A DNA stretch of 53,608 nucleotides. Origin: Bacteroidota bacterium (lineage in GTDB: Bacteria > Bacteroidota > Bacteroidia > Chitinophagales > Chitinophagaceae). Numbering within the stretch: position 1 is the first letter of the stretch; each line of letters begins with the position of its first letter. The notes beneath the pieces were generated by a model that made no database searches, was not told where the DNA came from, and saw only the letters and a program-made list of their open reading frames with translations. Positions 1 through 8,196 of the stretch are shown here, one piece after another. The DNA lies in assembly GCA_018266455.1 (NCBI GenBank), contig JAFEAJ010000011.1, positions 1-53,608 of the forward strand, written 5' to 3'. A program made the position numbers and the translations under genes.

Positions 1-6
1 GGGCAT

Positions 7-1389
7 TCACTTTCCGATACAAAACTTGCTGAAAATATAATCGAGCTGATCTTCATTCGTGATTTCACCGGTAATCTCTCCAAGATAGTGAAGGCACAGG
101 CGGATGTCCGGGGCAATCAGATCGCCTGGGAGTTTTTCATCAAGCCCTTTTTTGATATCGCTTAATGATTGTGCAACTTTTTGAAGTGCATGTAAATGCC
201 TTTCATTGGTTATAACGGTATCGCCTACCTGGACTTTGTCTTTCAGCACGGCATCTACCAATTGCTTTTTAAGCGTTTCAATATTTCTTTTTTCTTTTGC
301 AGATATAAAAATCACCCCTTCCAATCCTGAAAATTTTTCCTGAGCATTCGGGGCGTTTGGCAAATCCATTTTATTTGCGACAAGCACAAAAGCCTTGCCC
401 TGTTCCTTGAGCTCATTTAATTTTAACTGCACCTCCGTTTTATGGTCAGCAATATCAAACAGATATACTACTATGCCTGCCGATTGAATTTTTGACCGGC
501 TTTTTTCAATACCCATGCTTTCAATCACATCGCTTGTGTGATCGCGTATGCCTGCTGTATCAACCAACCTGAAAAGGATGCCATCAATATTAAGGGTTTC
601 TTCAATAGTGTCTCTTGTAGTTCCGGCTATTTCGCTTACTATTGCTCTTTCATCGTTCAGCAATGCATTGAGCAATGTAGATTTCCCGGAATTCGGTTTG
701 CCAACTATGGCTACCTGCACTCCGTTTTTTATTACATTGCCAAGACTAAAAGAACTGATCAGCCGATTGGTTAATTGGGAAGCATCTGCTATGAGTTCAT
801 AAAATTTTTTCCTGTCTGCAAATTCAACGTCTTCCTGCGAAAAATCAAGCTCCAGCTCAATCAATGCCGAAAAGCCAAGCATTTGGTCCCGCAGCTTTTT
901 CAGCTCACCCGAAAAACCTCCGCGCATATTATATAGCGCATTTTTATGAGAAGCATTAGTATTGCTTGCAATCAAATCAGCAACCGATTCGGCCTGCGCA
1001 AGATCTAATTTCCCGTTCAAAAAAGCCCTTTGGGTAAATTCCCCCGGCTTCGCTATGCGTGCACCGTGATCCAATACCGCTTTTATCAATTTTTCCTGGA
1101 TATACGGGGACCCGTGACATGATATTTCAATAACATCTTCGCCAGTATACGATTTAGGGCTCCTGAATATGGAGACAACTGCCTCATCAATTATTACATC
1201 TCCTTCTTGTATCATTCCTACATGTAGCGTATGAGAAGGTTGAAGGGATATTTTTTTTGAAGGGAAAAGCTGGTCAACAATCTCGAAAGTTTTTTTTCCG
1301 CTTATCCTTATCACGCTTATCGCGCCAACGCCCGGTGGCGTTGCCAAGGCTACAATGGTATCATCCCAGCCAATCAGTTTGCCCAACAT
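7..1389 (-). CDS. mnmE: tRNA uridine-5-carboxymethylaminomethyl modification GTPase MnmE
   Basis: 460 aa, full length for the family. With MnmG, MnmE makes the cmnm5 modification of wobble uridine in tRNAs, using GTP hydrolysis and a folate one-carbon donor; it is cytosolic. The N-terminal folate-binding domain (about 1-120) is followed by a helical domain carrying a Ras-like G domain: P-loop GKPNSGKS, switch/G3 DTAGIRD and G4 NKMD. The protein ends in the family hallmark FCIGK, whose Cys is needed for the modification, so the 3' end is intact although only six bases remain before the window edge. It lies downstream of the tonB operon in the same direction but is separated from it by a terminator and has its own -7 box. 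Very sure. Confidence 0.97.
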   Translation of the reverse strand: MLGKLIGWDDTIVALATPPGVGAISVIRISGKKTFEIVDQLFPSKKISLQPSHTLHVGMIQEGDVIIDEAVVSIFRSPKSYTGEDVIEISCHGSPYIQEKLIKAVLDHGARIAKPGEFTQRAFLNGKLDLAQAESVADLIASNTNASHKNALYNMRGGFSGELKKLRDQMLGFSALIELELDFSQEDVEFADRKKFYELIADASQLTNRLISSFSLGNVIKNGVQVAIVGKPNSGKSTLLNALLNDERAIVSEIAGTTRDTIEETLNIDGILFRLVDTAGIRDHTSDVIESMGIEKSRSKIQSAGIVVYLFDIADHKTEVQLKLNELKEQGKAFVLVANKMDLPNAPNAQEKFSGLEGVIFISAKEKRNIETLKKQLVDAVLKDKVQVGDTVITNERHLHALQKVAQSLSDIKKGLDEKLPGDLIAPDIRLCLHYLGEITGEITNEDQLDYIFSKFCIGK

Positions 1390-1404
1390 GCCCTAAAGTT
1401 TTTT

Positions 1405-1412
1405 CAAACCTA
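1405..1412 (-). promoter_or_regulatory. -7 box upstream of mnmE
   Basis: TAGGTTTG on the minus strand fits the Bacteroidota -7 consensus TAnnTTTG and ends 15 bases before the mnmE ATG. No TTG is visible at the usual -33 distance, so support rests on one element. The terminator just upstream makes a separate mnmE promoter plausible. Confidence 0.4.
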
Positions 1413-1430
1413 CATGAAATAGCATTAAAT

Positions 1431-1462
1431 AAAAAGCCCTCTCCCATACATGAAGAGGGCTT
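1431..1462 (-). terminator. Rho-independent terminator after tonB
   Basis: An 8-bp stem (AGCCCTCT with AGAGGGCT, 1435-1442 and 1454-1461) with an 11-base loop is followed on the minus strand by a T-rich run. It lies 21 bases past the tonB stop and would end the exbB-exbD-exbD-tonB transcript before mnmE. Confidence 0.75.
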
Positions 1463-1482
1463 ATGCAATCATTGAAATAATT

Positions 1483-2310
1483 TTACTCTGAAGCCAGCTT
1501 GAAAACGATAGGTTGTTTTTTGTAAGATTTTACCTGTCGCCCATTCTGGACTGCAGGTGTCCATCTGCCGCTTTTTTTGATAACGCGCACAGCCTCGTCT
1601 CTCAAACCGCCATCAGTTGGCCCGCTTACTGCCTGGACATCGCTCACATTACCTTCCTTATCCACAATAAACTGAACGACTACTGTTCCCTGGACTTCAT
1701 TGTTAACAGCATCTTCTGGGTATTGTAAAGTTTTGTTGAGGTAACGTGCCCACGCATCTGCTCCGCCCGGGTATTGAGATTCGATTTCCACCTTGGTAAA
1801 AGTCTTATCGTAATCTTCTTCAACCTTTTTAGGTGCTTCAACAACTCCTTTGCCCTGATCGACCGGAGCGGCAAGGCCTTCGTCTTTTATACCTTCCTGG
1901 TTGATGGTGCCAATCTTGGTATCTTCCAGCTTTTCCTGTTCTGGTGGCTTTTCATCTTCCTTCACCTCATTGTCTTTTACAATTTTAGGCGGAGTGAACT
2001 TTGCCATTTCCACTTTTGGCGGCTCAATTTTTGGAGGCGGGGGTGGGGGAGGTTCGTTTTTCTTTTCTTCCTTCACATCCTCCAGTTGCACGTCCTGCAC
2101 CACCATGGCCTGTTTTTTGGGGCCGCTGTTAATGACGCCCGCCAGCAGGTAGCCCACAAACAACAGCACAATCAATGAAACCATCGAAACCATTGCAATG
2201 GTGAGCCTTTTGTTGTACGTTTTCCGCAGCTCATAAGCACCATATTCTTTGTTCTTGCCGTCAAATATGATGTCAAGTATGTCGGCGTTTAAAATTTTAT
2301 TTACATCCAT
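1483..2310 (-). CDS. tonB: Energy transducer TonB
   Basis: 275 aa. TonB carries energy from the inner-membrane ExbB/ExbD motor across the periplasm to TonB-dependent outer-membrane receptors. The first 40 residues are a cytoplasmic segment containing ILDIIFDGKNKEYGAYELR, typical of Bacteroidota TonB, followed by one transmembrane helix (about 37-60). A proline- and charge-rich periplasmic spacer (about 75-150, with a run of seven prolines) leads to a C-terminal TonB domain (about 185-275, with VVVQFIVDKEGNV and the final VFKL strand). It is the last gene of the exbB-exbD-exbD-tonB operon. A second TonB with the same N-terminal signature lies at 25034-25855. Confidence 0.95.
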   Translation of the reverse strand: MDVNKILNADILDIIFDGKNKEYGAYELRKTYNKRLTIAMVSMVSLIVLLFVGYLLAGVINSGPKKQAMVVQDVQLEDVKEEKKNEPPPPPPPKIEPPKVEMAKFTPPKIVKDNEVKEDEKPPEQEKLEDTKIGTINQEGIKDEGLAAPVDQGKGVVEAPKKVEEDYDKTFTKVEIESQYPGGADAWARYLNKTLQYPEDAVNNEVQGTVVVQFIVDKEGNVSDVQAVSGPTDGGLRDEAVRVIKKSGRWTPAVQNGRQVKSYKKQPIVFKLASE

Positions 2311-2364
2311 TGTTGGAGTTTTTTAATAAGACACATTTAGAACAAATTTTCATAAAAACACTTC

Positions 2365-2898
2365 TTATTTTATCCCGTTCGCCACCTCGGTCTTCTGCAC
2401 CACTTGCAGTTCTGCCGGGCTGATATCAACCAACGCATAGCGTTTTATTTCGTCGATGGTCATTTCGTCAAGAATATTCACGGTATTTTTATAAGTAGCG
2501 TCCGGAGTTGGTTTTAAGATCACCATAAAATCCTTAGGGTCGGTCCTCCTCTTCTTATCCAGGATCACGTCCCTGATGCCCTTAAAGTTAGAAGACTGCA
2601 ATTTGGTTGGGTCGTCCCCTTCGTAATAATAAATCTGGTCATTCTTGCCTAACATGAGCGTAATTACAGCAGACATCTTCACTTTATTCTGTTCCTCAGG
2701 TTTATCAACATCCTTAGGAAGGTTTAACCGCATTGCTGTTGGCTGGCTCATTGTAGTGGTAAAAATGAAAAATGTAATGAGGAGGAACCCCAGGTCAACC
2801 ATTGGGGTAAGATCTACCCTCGTAGACATTTTTTTTCCTTTTTTTACGCCGGGCCCTTTTTTATGACCACCACCCGACGATGTATCCATCTCTGCCAT
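2365..2898 (-). CDS. exbD: Biopolymer transport protein ExbD (second copy)
   Basis: 177 aa with the start chosen at MAEMDTSSGGG. The frame is open to 2970, but that longer version would overlap the upstream exbD and adds an atypical N-terminus. ExbD is a proton-channel subunit of the Ton motor: a short cytoplasmic N-terminus, one transmembrane helix and a periplasmic domain. Visible are a basic stretch (about 15-25), then RVDLTPMVDLGFLLITFFIF, which holds the conserved membrane Asp that carries protons. The periplasmic part is diverged from the neighbouring copy, so this is an old duplication or a heteromeric partner. It sits 29 bases after the first exbD and 54 bases before tonB. Confidence 0.93.
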   Translation of the reverse strand: MAEMDTSSGGGHKKGPGVKKGKKMSTRVDLTPMVDLGFLLITFFIFTTTMSQPTAMRLNLPKDVDKPEEQNKVKMSAVITLMLGKNDQIYYYEGDDPTKLQSSNFKGIRDVILDKKRRTDPKDFMVILKPTPDATYKNTVNILDEMTIDEIKRYALVDISPAELQVVQKTEVANGIK

Positions 2899-2927
2899 AA
2901 CATCATTTTTTAGTGTAATGAAATTGA

Positions 2928-3596
2928 TTAGGATGCCCCCTTTGTGCCTTCTTTCATATTGGTTTTCCAAAGCTCTGTTCCCTGGGGCACTGCAACCGGG
3001 TTGGTAACCATTTGAAACTTCATCTGGTCGTTCTTTTTAAAAGCCTGGATCACACCCTGAAAAGAAGGGTATTTTGCGGCATCGTCACCTTTTACCAGGA
3101 GGTTCATTTTAGTTCCCTGGAAAGCGGTTGCTGCAGCATGTATCCAATCTGTCATCTCATTGTTTGTGCTGTCAACCGGAATGCCTGTCAATTTAACCCC
3201 TTTCAGTTCTTCTGCAGACTTGCCCAGATAGGATTTCAACTGGCTGAACGGAACTCCGATATATGAAGAAGGGTTCTTTGAAAAATTAGCTTTTTCCGCT
3301 GCGGTGAGCCCCAGTTTCTTTTCGGTATTGACCTGATCGATAATATCAGCCTTTTGTTGGGCATTATTGTCTGAAACAGAAAAATAAGTCTTCCCGTCTT
3401 TGTCAATCGTTATCATTACCACATCTTTTTCAGGAGCCACTTTTGATGATACCGAATTGGGGGTGCTCACCGTGAGCGCTTCCGCCGGCTTAAATTTTGT
3501 AGCAAGAATAAAAAACGACAGCAACAGGAATGCCACATCGCACATCGCTGTCATATCAATGGTCGTGCTCTTGCGCGGTAATTTCGCTCTTCCCAT
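2928..3596 (-). CDS. exbD: Biopolymer transport protein ExbD (first copy)
   Basis: 222 aa, longer than typical ExbD (about 140-200). The N-terminus has STTIDMTAMCDVAFLLLSFF, the single transmembrane helix with its conserved Asp. The periplasmic domain is extended and contains an unfamiliar segment around residues 80-135. It lies 69 bases downstream of exbB and 29 bases upstream of the second exbD. Pairs of unlike ExbD proteins behind one ExbB are common in Bacteroidota. Which TonB or receptor set they serve cannot be read from sequence. Confidence 0.93.
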   Translation of the reverse strand: MGRAKLPRKSTTIDMTAMCDVAFLLLSFFILATKFKPAEALTVSTPNSVSSKVAPEKDVVMITIDKDGKTYFSVSDNNAQQKADIIDQVNTEKKLGLTAAEKANFSKNPSSYIGVPFSQLKSYLGKSAEELKGVKLTGIPVDSTNNEMTDWIHAAATAFQGTKMNLLVKGDDAAKYPSFQGVIQAFKKNDQMKFQMVTNPVAVPQGTELWKTNMKEGTKGAS

Positions 3597-3665
3597 TTTA
3601 TATAATTTTTTTAGTGAGATTCATGTAAGGCGATATTCCACAAAATTTTGCAGAAATCGTTTAGG

Positions 3666-4529
3666 TTACTTGTACAAAGAAGCAAAGCTTTGTGTTAAAG
3701 TAAACCCGCTTTCATCAATACCGTAAGTGATGCCATCAATTTTAGTCGTAAAAATGTTGTACATAATGATGGATATGGCTGATGTGCCGATCCCAAGGGC
3801 TGTATTGTAAAGGGCTTCTGCAATACCTTGAGATAGCCTTTGAGCAGCCTCGCCACCACCACTGTCTCCCAAAGCAGAGAATGCGCGGATCATACCGATA
3901 ACCGTTCCAAGCAACCCGAACAATGTTGCCACAGAAGCAATGGTAGAAAGGAACACCAGGTTTTTCTCAAGCATGGGCAGTTCAAGTGCTGTTGCTTCTT
4001 CCACTTCTTTTTGAATAGCCAACACTTTTTGTTCTGTATCAAGATCGGTATTAGTGATCATTTCTTTGTATTTGCGGAGACCGGCTTTCATAACATTGCC
4101 CACGCTGCCTTTTTGTTTATCGCACTCGCTTATTGCAGCGTCAACATTTTTGTTGGCCAGGTTATATTGCACTTTGCGGATAAATTCAGCAATGCTTCCG
4201 GCACCCGCTGCCTTGCTGATGGTAAGCAGCCTTTCAATAACAAAAGTCAGCACGGTCAATAATGCGCCAATCAAAATAGGAACAATAATGCCCCCCTGGT
4301 ACATACGCTGAAAGCCTCCTTTTGGCCCTTCATGATCTGGCCAAAACCCGCCATTGGGATCTGGATGGGTAAAGTTGTCAGGATTCCCGATGATAAAACG
4401 CCAAATTAAGTACCCGGCAACGATACAAAGAATTGGGGCTATCCATGAAATTGAATTGCCTTTTTTCTTTGGTTGAACGGAGGTCGAGCTTTTTGCAGCA
4501 GCCGTTGCAGTTGGTTTTGTTTCAGCCAT
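3666..4529 (-). CDS. exbB: MotA/TolQ/ExbB proton channel protein (ExbB)
   Basis: 287 aa. ExbB is the multi-helix inner-membrane scaffold of the Ton motor, using proton motive force to drive TonB. The first 35 residues are Ala/Thr/Ser/Lys-rich and cytoplasmic. A first helix (about 30-48), a loop with PDPNGGFWPDHEGPKGG, a helix near 80-98 and the long paired helices (about 200-260, with TIASVATLFGLLGTVIGM) match the MotA_ExbB domain. It is the first gene of the exbB-exbD-exbD-tonB operon. Upstream is a 714-bp gene-poor gap that should hold the promoter; I could not fix a convincing -33/-7 pair there. Confidence 0.94.
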   Translation of the reverse strand: MAETKPTATAAAKSSTSVQPKKKGNSISWIAPILCIVAGYLIWRFIIGNPDNFTHPDPNGGFWPDHEGPKGGFQRMYQGGIIVPILIGALLTVLTFVIERLLTISKAAGAGSIAEFIRKVQYNLANKNVDAAISECDKQKGSVGNVMKAGLRKYKEMITNTDLDTEQKVLAIQKEVEEATALELPMLEKNLVFLSTIASVATLFGLLGTVIGMIRAFSALGDSGGGEAAQRLSQGIAEALYNTALGIGTSAISIIMYNIFTTKIDGITYGIDESGFTLTQSFASLYK

Positions 4530-5243
4530 GATCGTTTGTTTTTAGTTTTTAAAAAATGAAGTATGTGATAGCAAATAATTAACTCTACAATTCTAATGAA
4601 AAAACTGTTCAATAAACCAATTCGGGTAACAAATTTTTAAAGGGACGCACAAGTTAAGAAATTATTTGAATCACAAAAATCAAAATAACATCAATCTGCG
4701 CCCAATGATATGGCATAGGGCGCTTGCCAATCTAAGGCATGAAATGCTTTGCCCTTCAATCCCAGGCACTATGCCTTCAGTCTAAAGCCTGAAGCCTCCC
4801 TCAAACGTTTAGGCCGATTAATGGCTGTATTACCAGTTCCTGAAAAAGAAGGCAAAACAAGCAAACAAACAAAATCAGGAAATAAGTTAATCCTGTTTAT
4901 ATCAACCCATTACTATATTGCTTCTATTGTGGGGTGTGCTATAAAATATGGAGCAAAGCCTTATGGCATGTAGGGCCTAAGTTAACAGGAAATGAAATAG
5001 GGGCAGGCCATTTGTAAAGCAAAAAGAGGAACCCTGGTAATATAGGCCGTGAGCAGTATGCCGCATGCCGCATGCCTCAATCAGCTAAACAGTTCAGCAA
5101 GAGTTAAGCCATACCACTGCCTTTTCAATCCCACGAACCGGTTTTATATAGAAACCACTTCCGCTTCAACAAAATTTAATTACAATGAAAACTTCAAGTC
5201 CTGGTTCTTCTCGTCAAAATGTATTTTCAGGTGCACATAGCCG
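4530..5243. other. Intergenic region, 714 bp, no convincing gene
   Basis: This gap separates the ABC permease from exbB, both on the minus strand. About 4720-4800 and 4940-5090 are rich in short GGCAT/ATGCC/GCCT words in both orientations, including AAGGCAT and ATGCCTT about 30 bases apart, which looks like decayed repeat material. A plus-strand frame at 4749-4973 (74 aa) has no recognisable domain and biased composition, and I do not call it. A 23-codon minus-strand frame (5180-5251) starts inside the permease stop region; see findings. The exbB promoter is presumably near 4540-4620. Confidence 0.6.
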
Positions 5244-6527
5244 TTATTCATACCTGAGCGCTTCAATGGGATTTAAACGGGAAGCCTTGTATGCGGGATA
5301 TAAGCCTGCCAGCAGGCCAACAAAAAAGCAAATAACAATTCCTAAGAAAAGCCAGAAATAAGGCATCACAAAACCGGTATTCAACACCAAAGAGAACCCA
5401 TTTCCAACCAAAACGCCCAGGATGATGCCAAAAATCGCACCGAACAAGCTGATGATAATAGACTCAAACAAGAATTGCCTTCTGACATTTTTTTGGCGCC
5501 CTCCGATGGCTTTGACCAGCCCTATTTCTTTAGTACGTTCAGTTACTGAAACCAGCATGATGTTCATAAGCCCAACAGCAGCTCCGATCAAAGTAATTAA
5601 GCCGATAACAAATGCGCTCAGAGTGATAAAATTAAGGTTGCGCATGAGCATCTCCACAATACTATCGCTTTTATCGATCACAAAATTATCGTCTTCGGAT
5701 ATGGCCAGTTTCCTGATTGGCCTGAAAATGCCCTCTGATTCCCCGATGGCATTATCCAAAAACTGCACATCGTTCACTTTTACGGCAATAGTGAAAGACG
5801 CATTGCTGTTTGAATTAAAAAACTGTCGGACATTGTTGTAGGAGGTAAGCACCATATTATCCCAGCTTCTCCCGAAAGTAGACCCTTTTGAATCCAGCAC
5901 GCCTATGACCCTGTAAGGGATATTGTTGACCCTGATAATTTTTTCAATCGGTCTTTCGGGGTTGCTGCCAAAGAATTTATTAGCAATGTCGCTTCCGATA
6001 ATACAAACATTCCTTCCTGATTTTACATCGAGCGTACTCAGGTCCCGCCCTGCAGCAATGGTATACCCATTCAATTCAGGATAGTTCTCGTCTCCGCCAA
6101 ATATCCTTACTGTGGGAGTAGTCTTTTTATCATCCATCGAAACCACCGCATCACCCGATCCGGGAAAACTAAGGCTTATTTTTGCAGGGAAATCTGCTCG
6201 TTCTTTAAATGCTTCGGCCTGCTGTTTTGTGATGGGCTTGCCTACATTTGATTTTTTTTGTTTCCGCTGCCCTTTCTTTTCCTGTTCTACCTGGTCCCGC
6301 CTGTCGCCGCCCATCCGCACCTGGTATTCTTTATAATGAATGATAAAACCATTAGCGCCCATTGCCGAAAAACTTTCTGTAAATTTTTGCTTCATGGCAT
6401 CAATAGCCGTATTGATGCCAACAAGTGCCATAATGCCAAAAGCAATAATGGCAACGGTAATGCCCGTGCGCAATTTATTTGCCTTGACCGTATTAAATGC
6501 AAGAGAAAAAACATCGCTGATTTTCAT
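5244..6527 (-). CDS. MacB-type ABC transporter permease (FtsX superfamily)
   Basis: 427 aa. The layout matches MacB/LolC-like permeases: an N-terminal helix (about 18-42), a large periplasmic MacB_PCD domain (about 45-290) and three C-terminal helices (about 300-320, 350-375, 390-412) of the FtsX domain. The signature VSVTERTKEIGLVKAIGG is visible, as is the usual ending ASRLNPIEALRYE. Such proteins are mechanotransmission permeases exporting lipoproteins, peptides or drugs with a separate ATPase. No ATPase gene is adjacent in this window, so substrate and partner stay unknown. The periplasmic domain has a Lys/Arg/Gln-rich insertion around residues 75-100. Confidence 0.9.
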   Translation of the reverse strand: MKISDVFSLAFNTVKANKLRTGITVAIIAFGIMALVGINTAIDAMKQKFTESFSAMGANGFIIHYKEYQVRMGGDRRDQVEQEKKGQRKQKKSNVGKPITKQQAEAFKERADFPAKISLSFPGSGDAVVSMDDKKTTPTVRIFGGDENYPELNGYTIAAGRDLSTLDVKSGRNVCIIGSDIANKFFGSNPERPIEKIIRVNNIPYRVIGVLDSKGSTFGRSWDNMVLTSYNNVRQFFNSNSNASFTIAVKVNDVQFLDNAIGESEGIFRPIRKLAISEDDNFVIDKSDSIVEMLMRNLNFITLSAFVIGLITLIGAAVGLMNIMLVSVTERTKEIGLVKAIGGRQKNVRRQFLFESIIISLFGAIFGIILGVLVGNGFSLVLNTGFVMPYFWLFLGIVICFFVGLLAGLYPAYKASRLNPIEALRYE

Positions 6528-6682
6528 GAGCTTTCCAATTTTTGCTTTTACCGTTCAACAACAACACATCCAAAGCAGTTCAGTCCACGCAGGGCTGAAA
6601 CAAAGGGATTGCAAGCGCATCCTAAATTAAACATTCCTTCGCTAAACAAGGGGACATTTTGTATAAACGGAAAAATAAAAAC

Positions 6683-8086
6683 TTAAAAATAAATAATCGA
6701 CAGCTTATTGATAAGCCATTGTGGAAAGATGCCCAGCAGGACAATAATGACAGCAACCGCCACAAGCATCCCTTTGAAGGCAGGGGATGCTTCGACCTCC
6801 TGCTGTTCCCCTTCTTTAAAATACATGGCCTGAATAACACGGAAATAATAATAAATGCTTATTGCCGCACAAAACACTGCAAAAATAACCAGCCAGAAAT
6901 ACTTCCCGGTTTGCAATGCTATGGATAGCATATAATATTTTGCAAAAAAACCTGCGGTAAGCGGAATGCCTGCAAGCGAAAGAAAAAAAACAGTATTTAC
7001 TCCCGCCAAAAGAGGCTGTTGTTTTGCCAGGCCGTTAAACCCTTCAAAACTATGGTCTTTCATCCTTGCCAGTATAGCAAAAATACCAATTGAGGCAAGG
7101 CTGTATGCCGCTATATATAACACAATCCCTTCCTGGGCAGTATTCGTTTTTAGCCCAACACCTAAAATAGCAAAGAGCATAAAGCCAACCTGCGCAATGC
7201 TTGAATAGGCGAGCATCCTTTTCACGCTTTGCTGGAAGACAGCGGTAATGTTGCCAATGAACAGAGTGGCTGCAGTGATAAGCGCCATAATCAATTGCCA
7301 GATAGGCTGAGCTTCCAAAAAAGAATCAGCGAACAATCGTATGAAGGCCACGAAAGCAGCGCCTTTCACAACAGAAATCATAAAAGAGGTGAATACCGTC
7401 GGTGAGCCATCATACACATCGGGGGCCCAGAAATGAAAAGGTGCCGCAGATACCTTAAAAGAAAGTGCAGCTAGTAACAATAATAAACCGATTATGAACA
7501 AAGGTGAAGGCGGAACTTTGCCAATGCCTATGTCATCAATAAAAAATGAACCTGTTTTACTGGCTCCGTATAAAAAAGCAATCCCAAGCAGTAGGATACC
7601 GGTTGAGAATGCGCCCATTAAAAAATATTTTAGAGCAGCCTCATTGCTTTTCAGGTTCTGCTTGCTGCTGCCGGTGAGTATATATAGCGGGATTGATAAT
7701 ATCTCAATGCCAATAAAAAGGATCAAAAGGTTATTGTAGGATGTTACCAGGCTCACCCCGCATAGCACAAAAAAGATCAGCGCAAAATATTCCCCAGCAT
7801 GAGGCCCAACCTCTTCAATGTCTTTTGCCGATAAGAAAAAATAAATCAATGTAGTGGCAAATGCAATAGCATTTACAAGCAGCCCAAACATATTGAATGT
7901 AAGCATGCCCTTTGTGTCGATATGGAAAAAAGGGTTCCCCTGGGCATACATGTCGGCAATATTTGCCAATAGCAAAAAGGCCGCCCCGGCAATGGCCAGG
8001 TAGCGGGCCCACATTTTGTTTTTGGAAAATGCCCCGCTGAACATCATCACTACTCCCCAAACTGCCGATAAAATAATTGCGTTCAT
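6683..8086 (-). CDS. nuoN: NADH-quinone oxidoreductase subunit N
   Basis: 467 aa, normal length. NuoN is an antiporter-like, proton-pumping membrane subunit of complex I. About 14 transmembrane helices are predicted, with the conserved Proton_antipo_M core (about 120-400): a Lys in the helix around FKVSAAPFHFWAPDVYDG, the motif MLAYSSIAQVGFML, and LAGIPLTAGFFAKYYML. It is the last gene of the nuo operon, 110 bases after nuoM. The C-terminus reaches a 155-bp gap before the ABC permease. No clear terminator is visible there. Confidence 0.97.
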   Translation of the reverse strand: MNAIILSAVWGVVMMFSGAFSKNKMWARYLAIAGAAFLLLANIADMYAQGNPFFHIDTKGMLTFNMFGLLVNAIAFATTLIYFFLSAKDIEEVGPHAGEYFALIFFVLCGVSLVTSYNNLLILFIGIEILSIPLYILTGSSKQNLKSNEAALKYFLMGAFSTGILLLGIAFLYGASKTGSFFIDDIGIGKVPPSPLFIIGLLLLLAALSFKVSAAPFHFWAPDVYDGSPTVFTSFMISVVKGAAFVAFIRLFADSFLEAQPIWQLIMALITAATLFIGNITAVFQQSVKRMLAYSSIAQVGFMLFAILGVGLKTNTAQEGIVLYIAAYSLASIGIFAILARMKDHSFEGFNGLAKQQPLLAGVNTVFFLSLAGIPLTAGFFAKYYMLSIALQTGKYFWLVIFAVFCAAISIYYYFRVIQAMYFKEGEQQEVEASPAFKGMLVAVAVIIVLLGIFPQWLINKLSIIYF

Positions 8087-8196
8087 ATCTTCTTTGTCTA
8101 TTTAAAAATCCGGGCTGCTGCAGGTCCCGGTGTAATCAGGGAAACAAATTTCTTTTGCCTGCAATGTCCCGTATAAACCCGGCCGCACATCGGTCC

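Noticed and set aside
4749..4973. Plus-strand frame of 74 codons in the gap upstream of exbB
   Set aside because: No recognisable domain, starts in repeat-like sequence, no promoter, and lies opposite to the neighbouring operon direction. Likely a chance frame.
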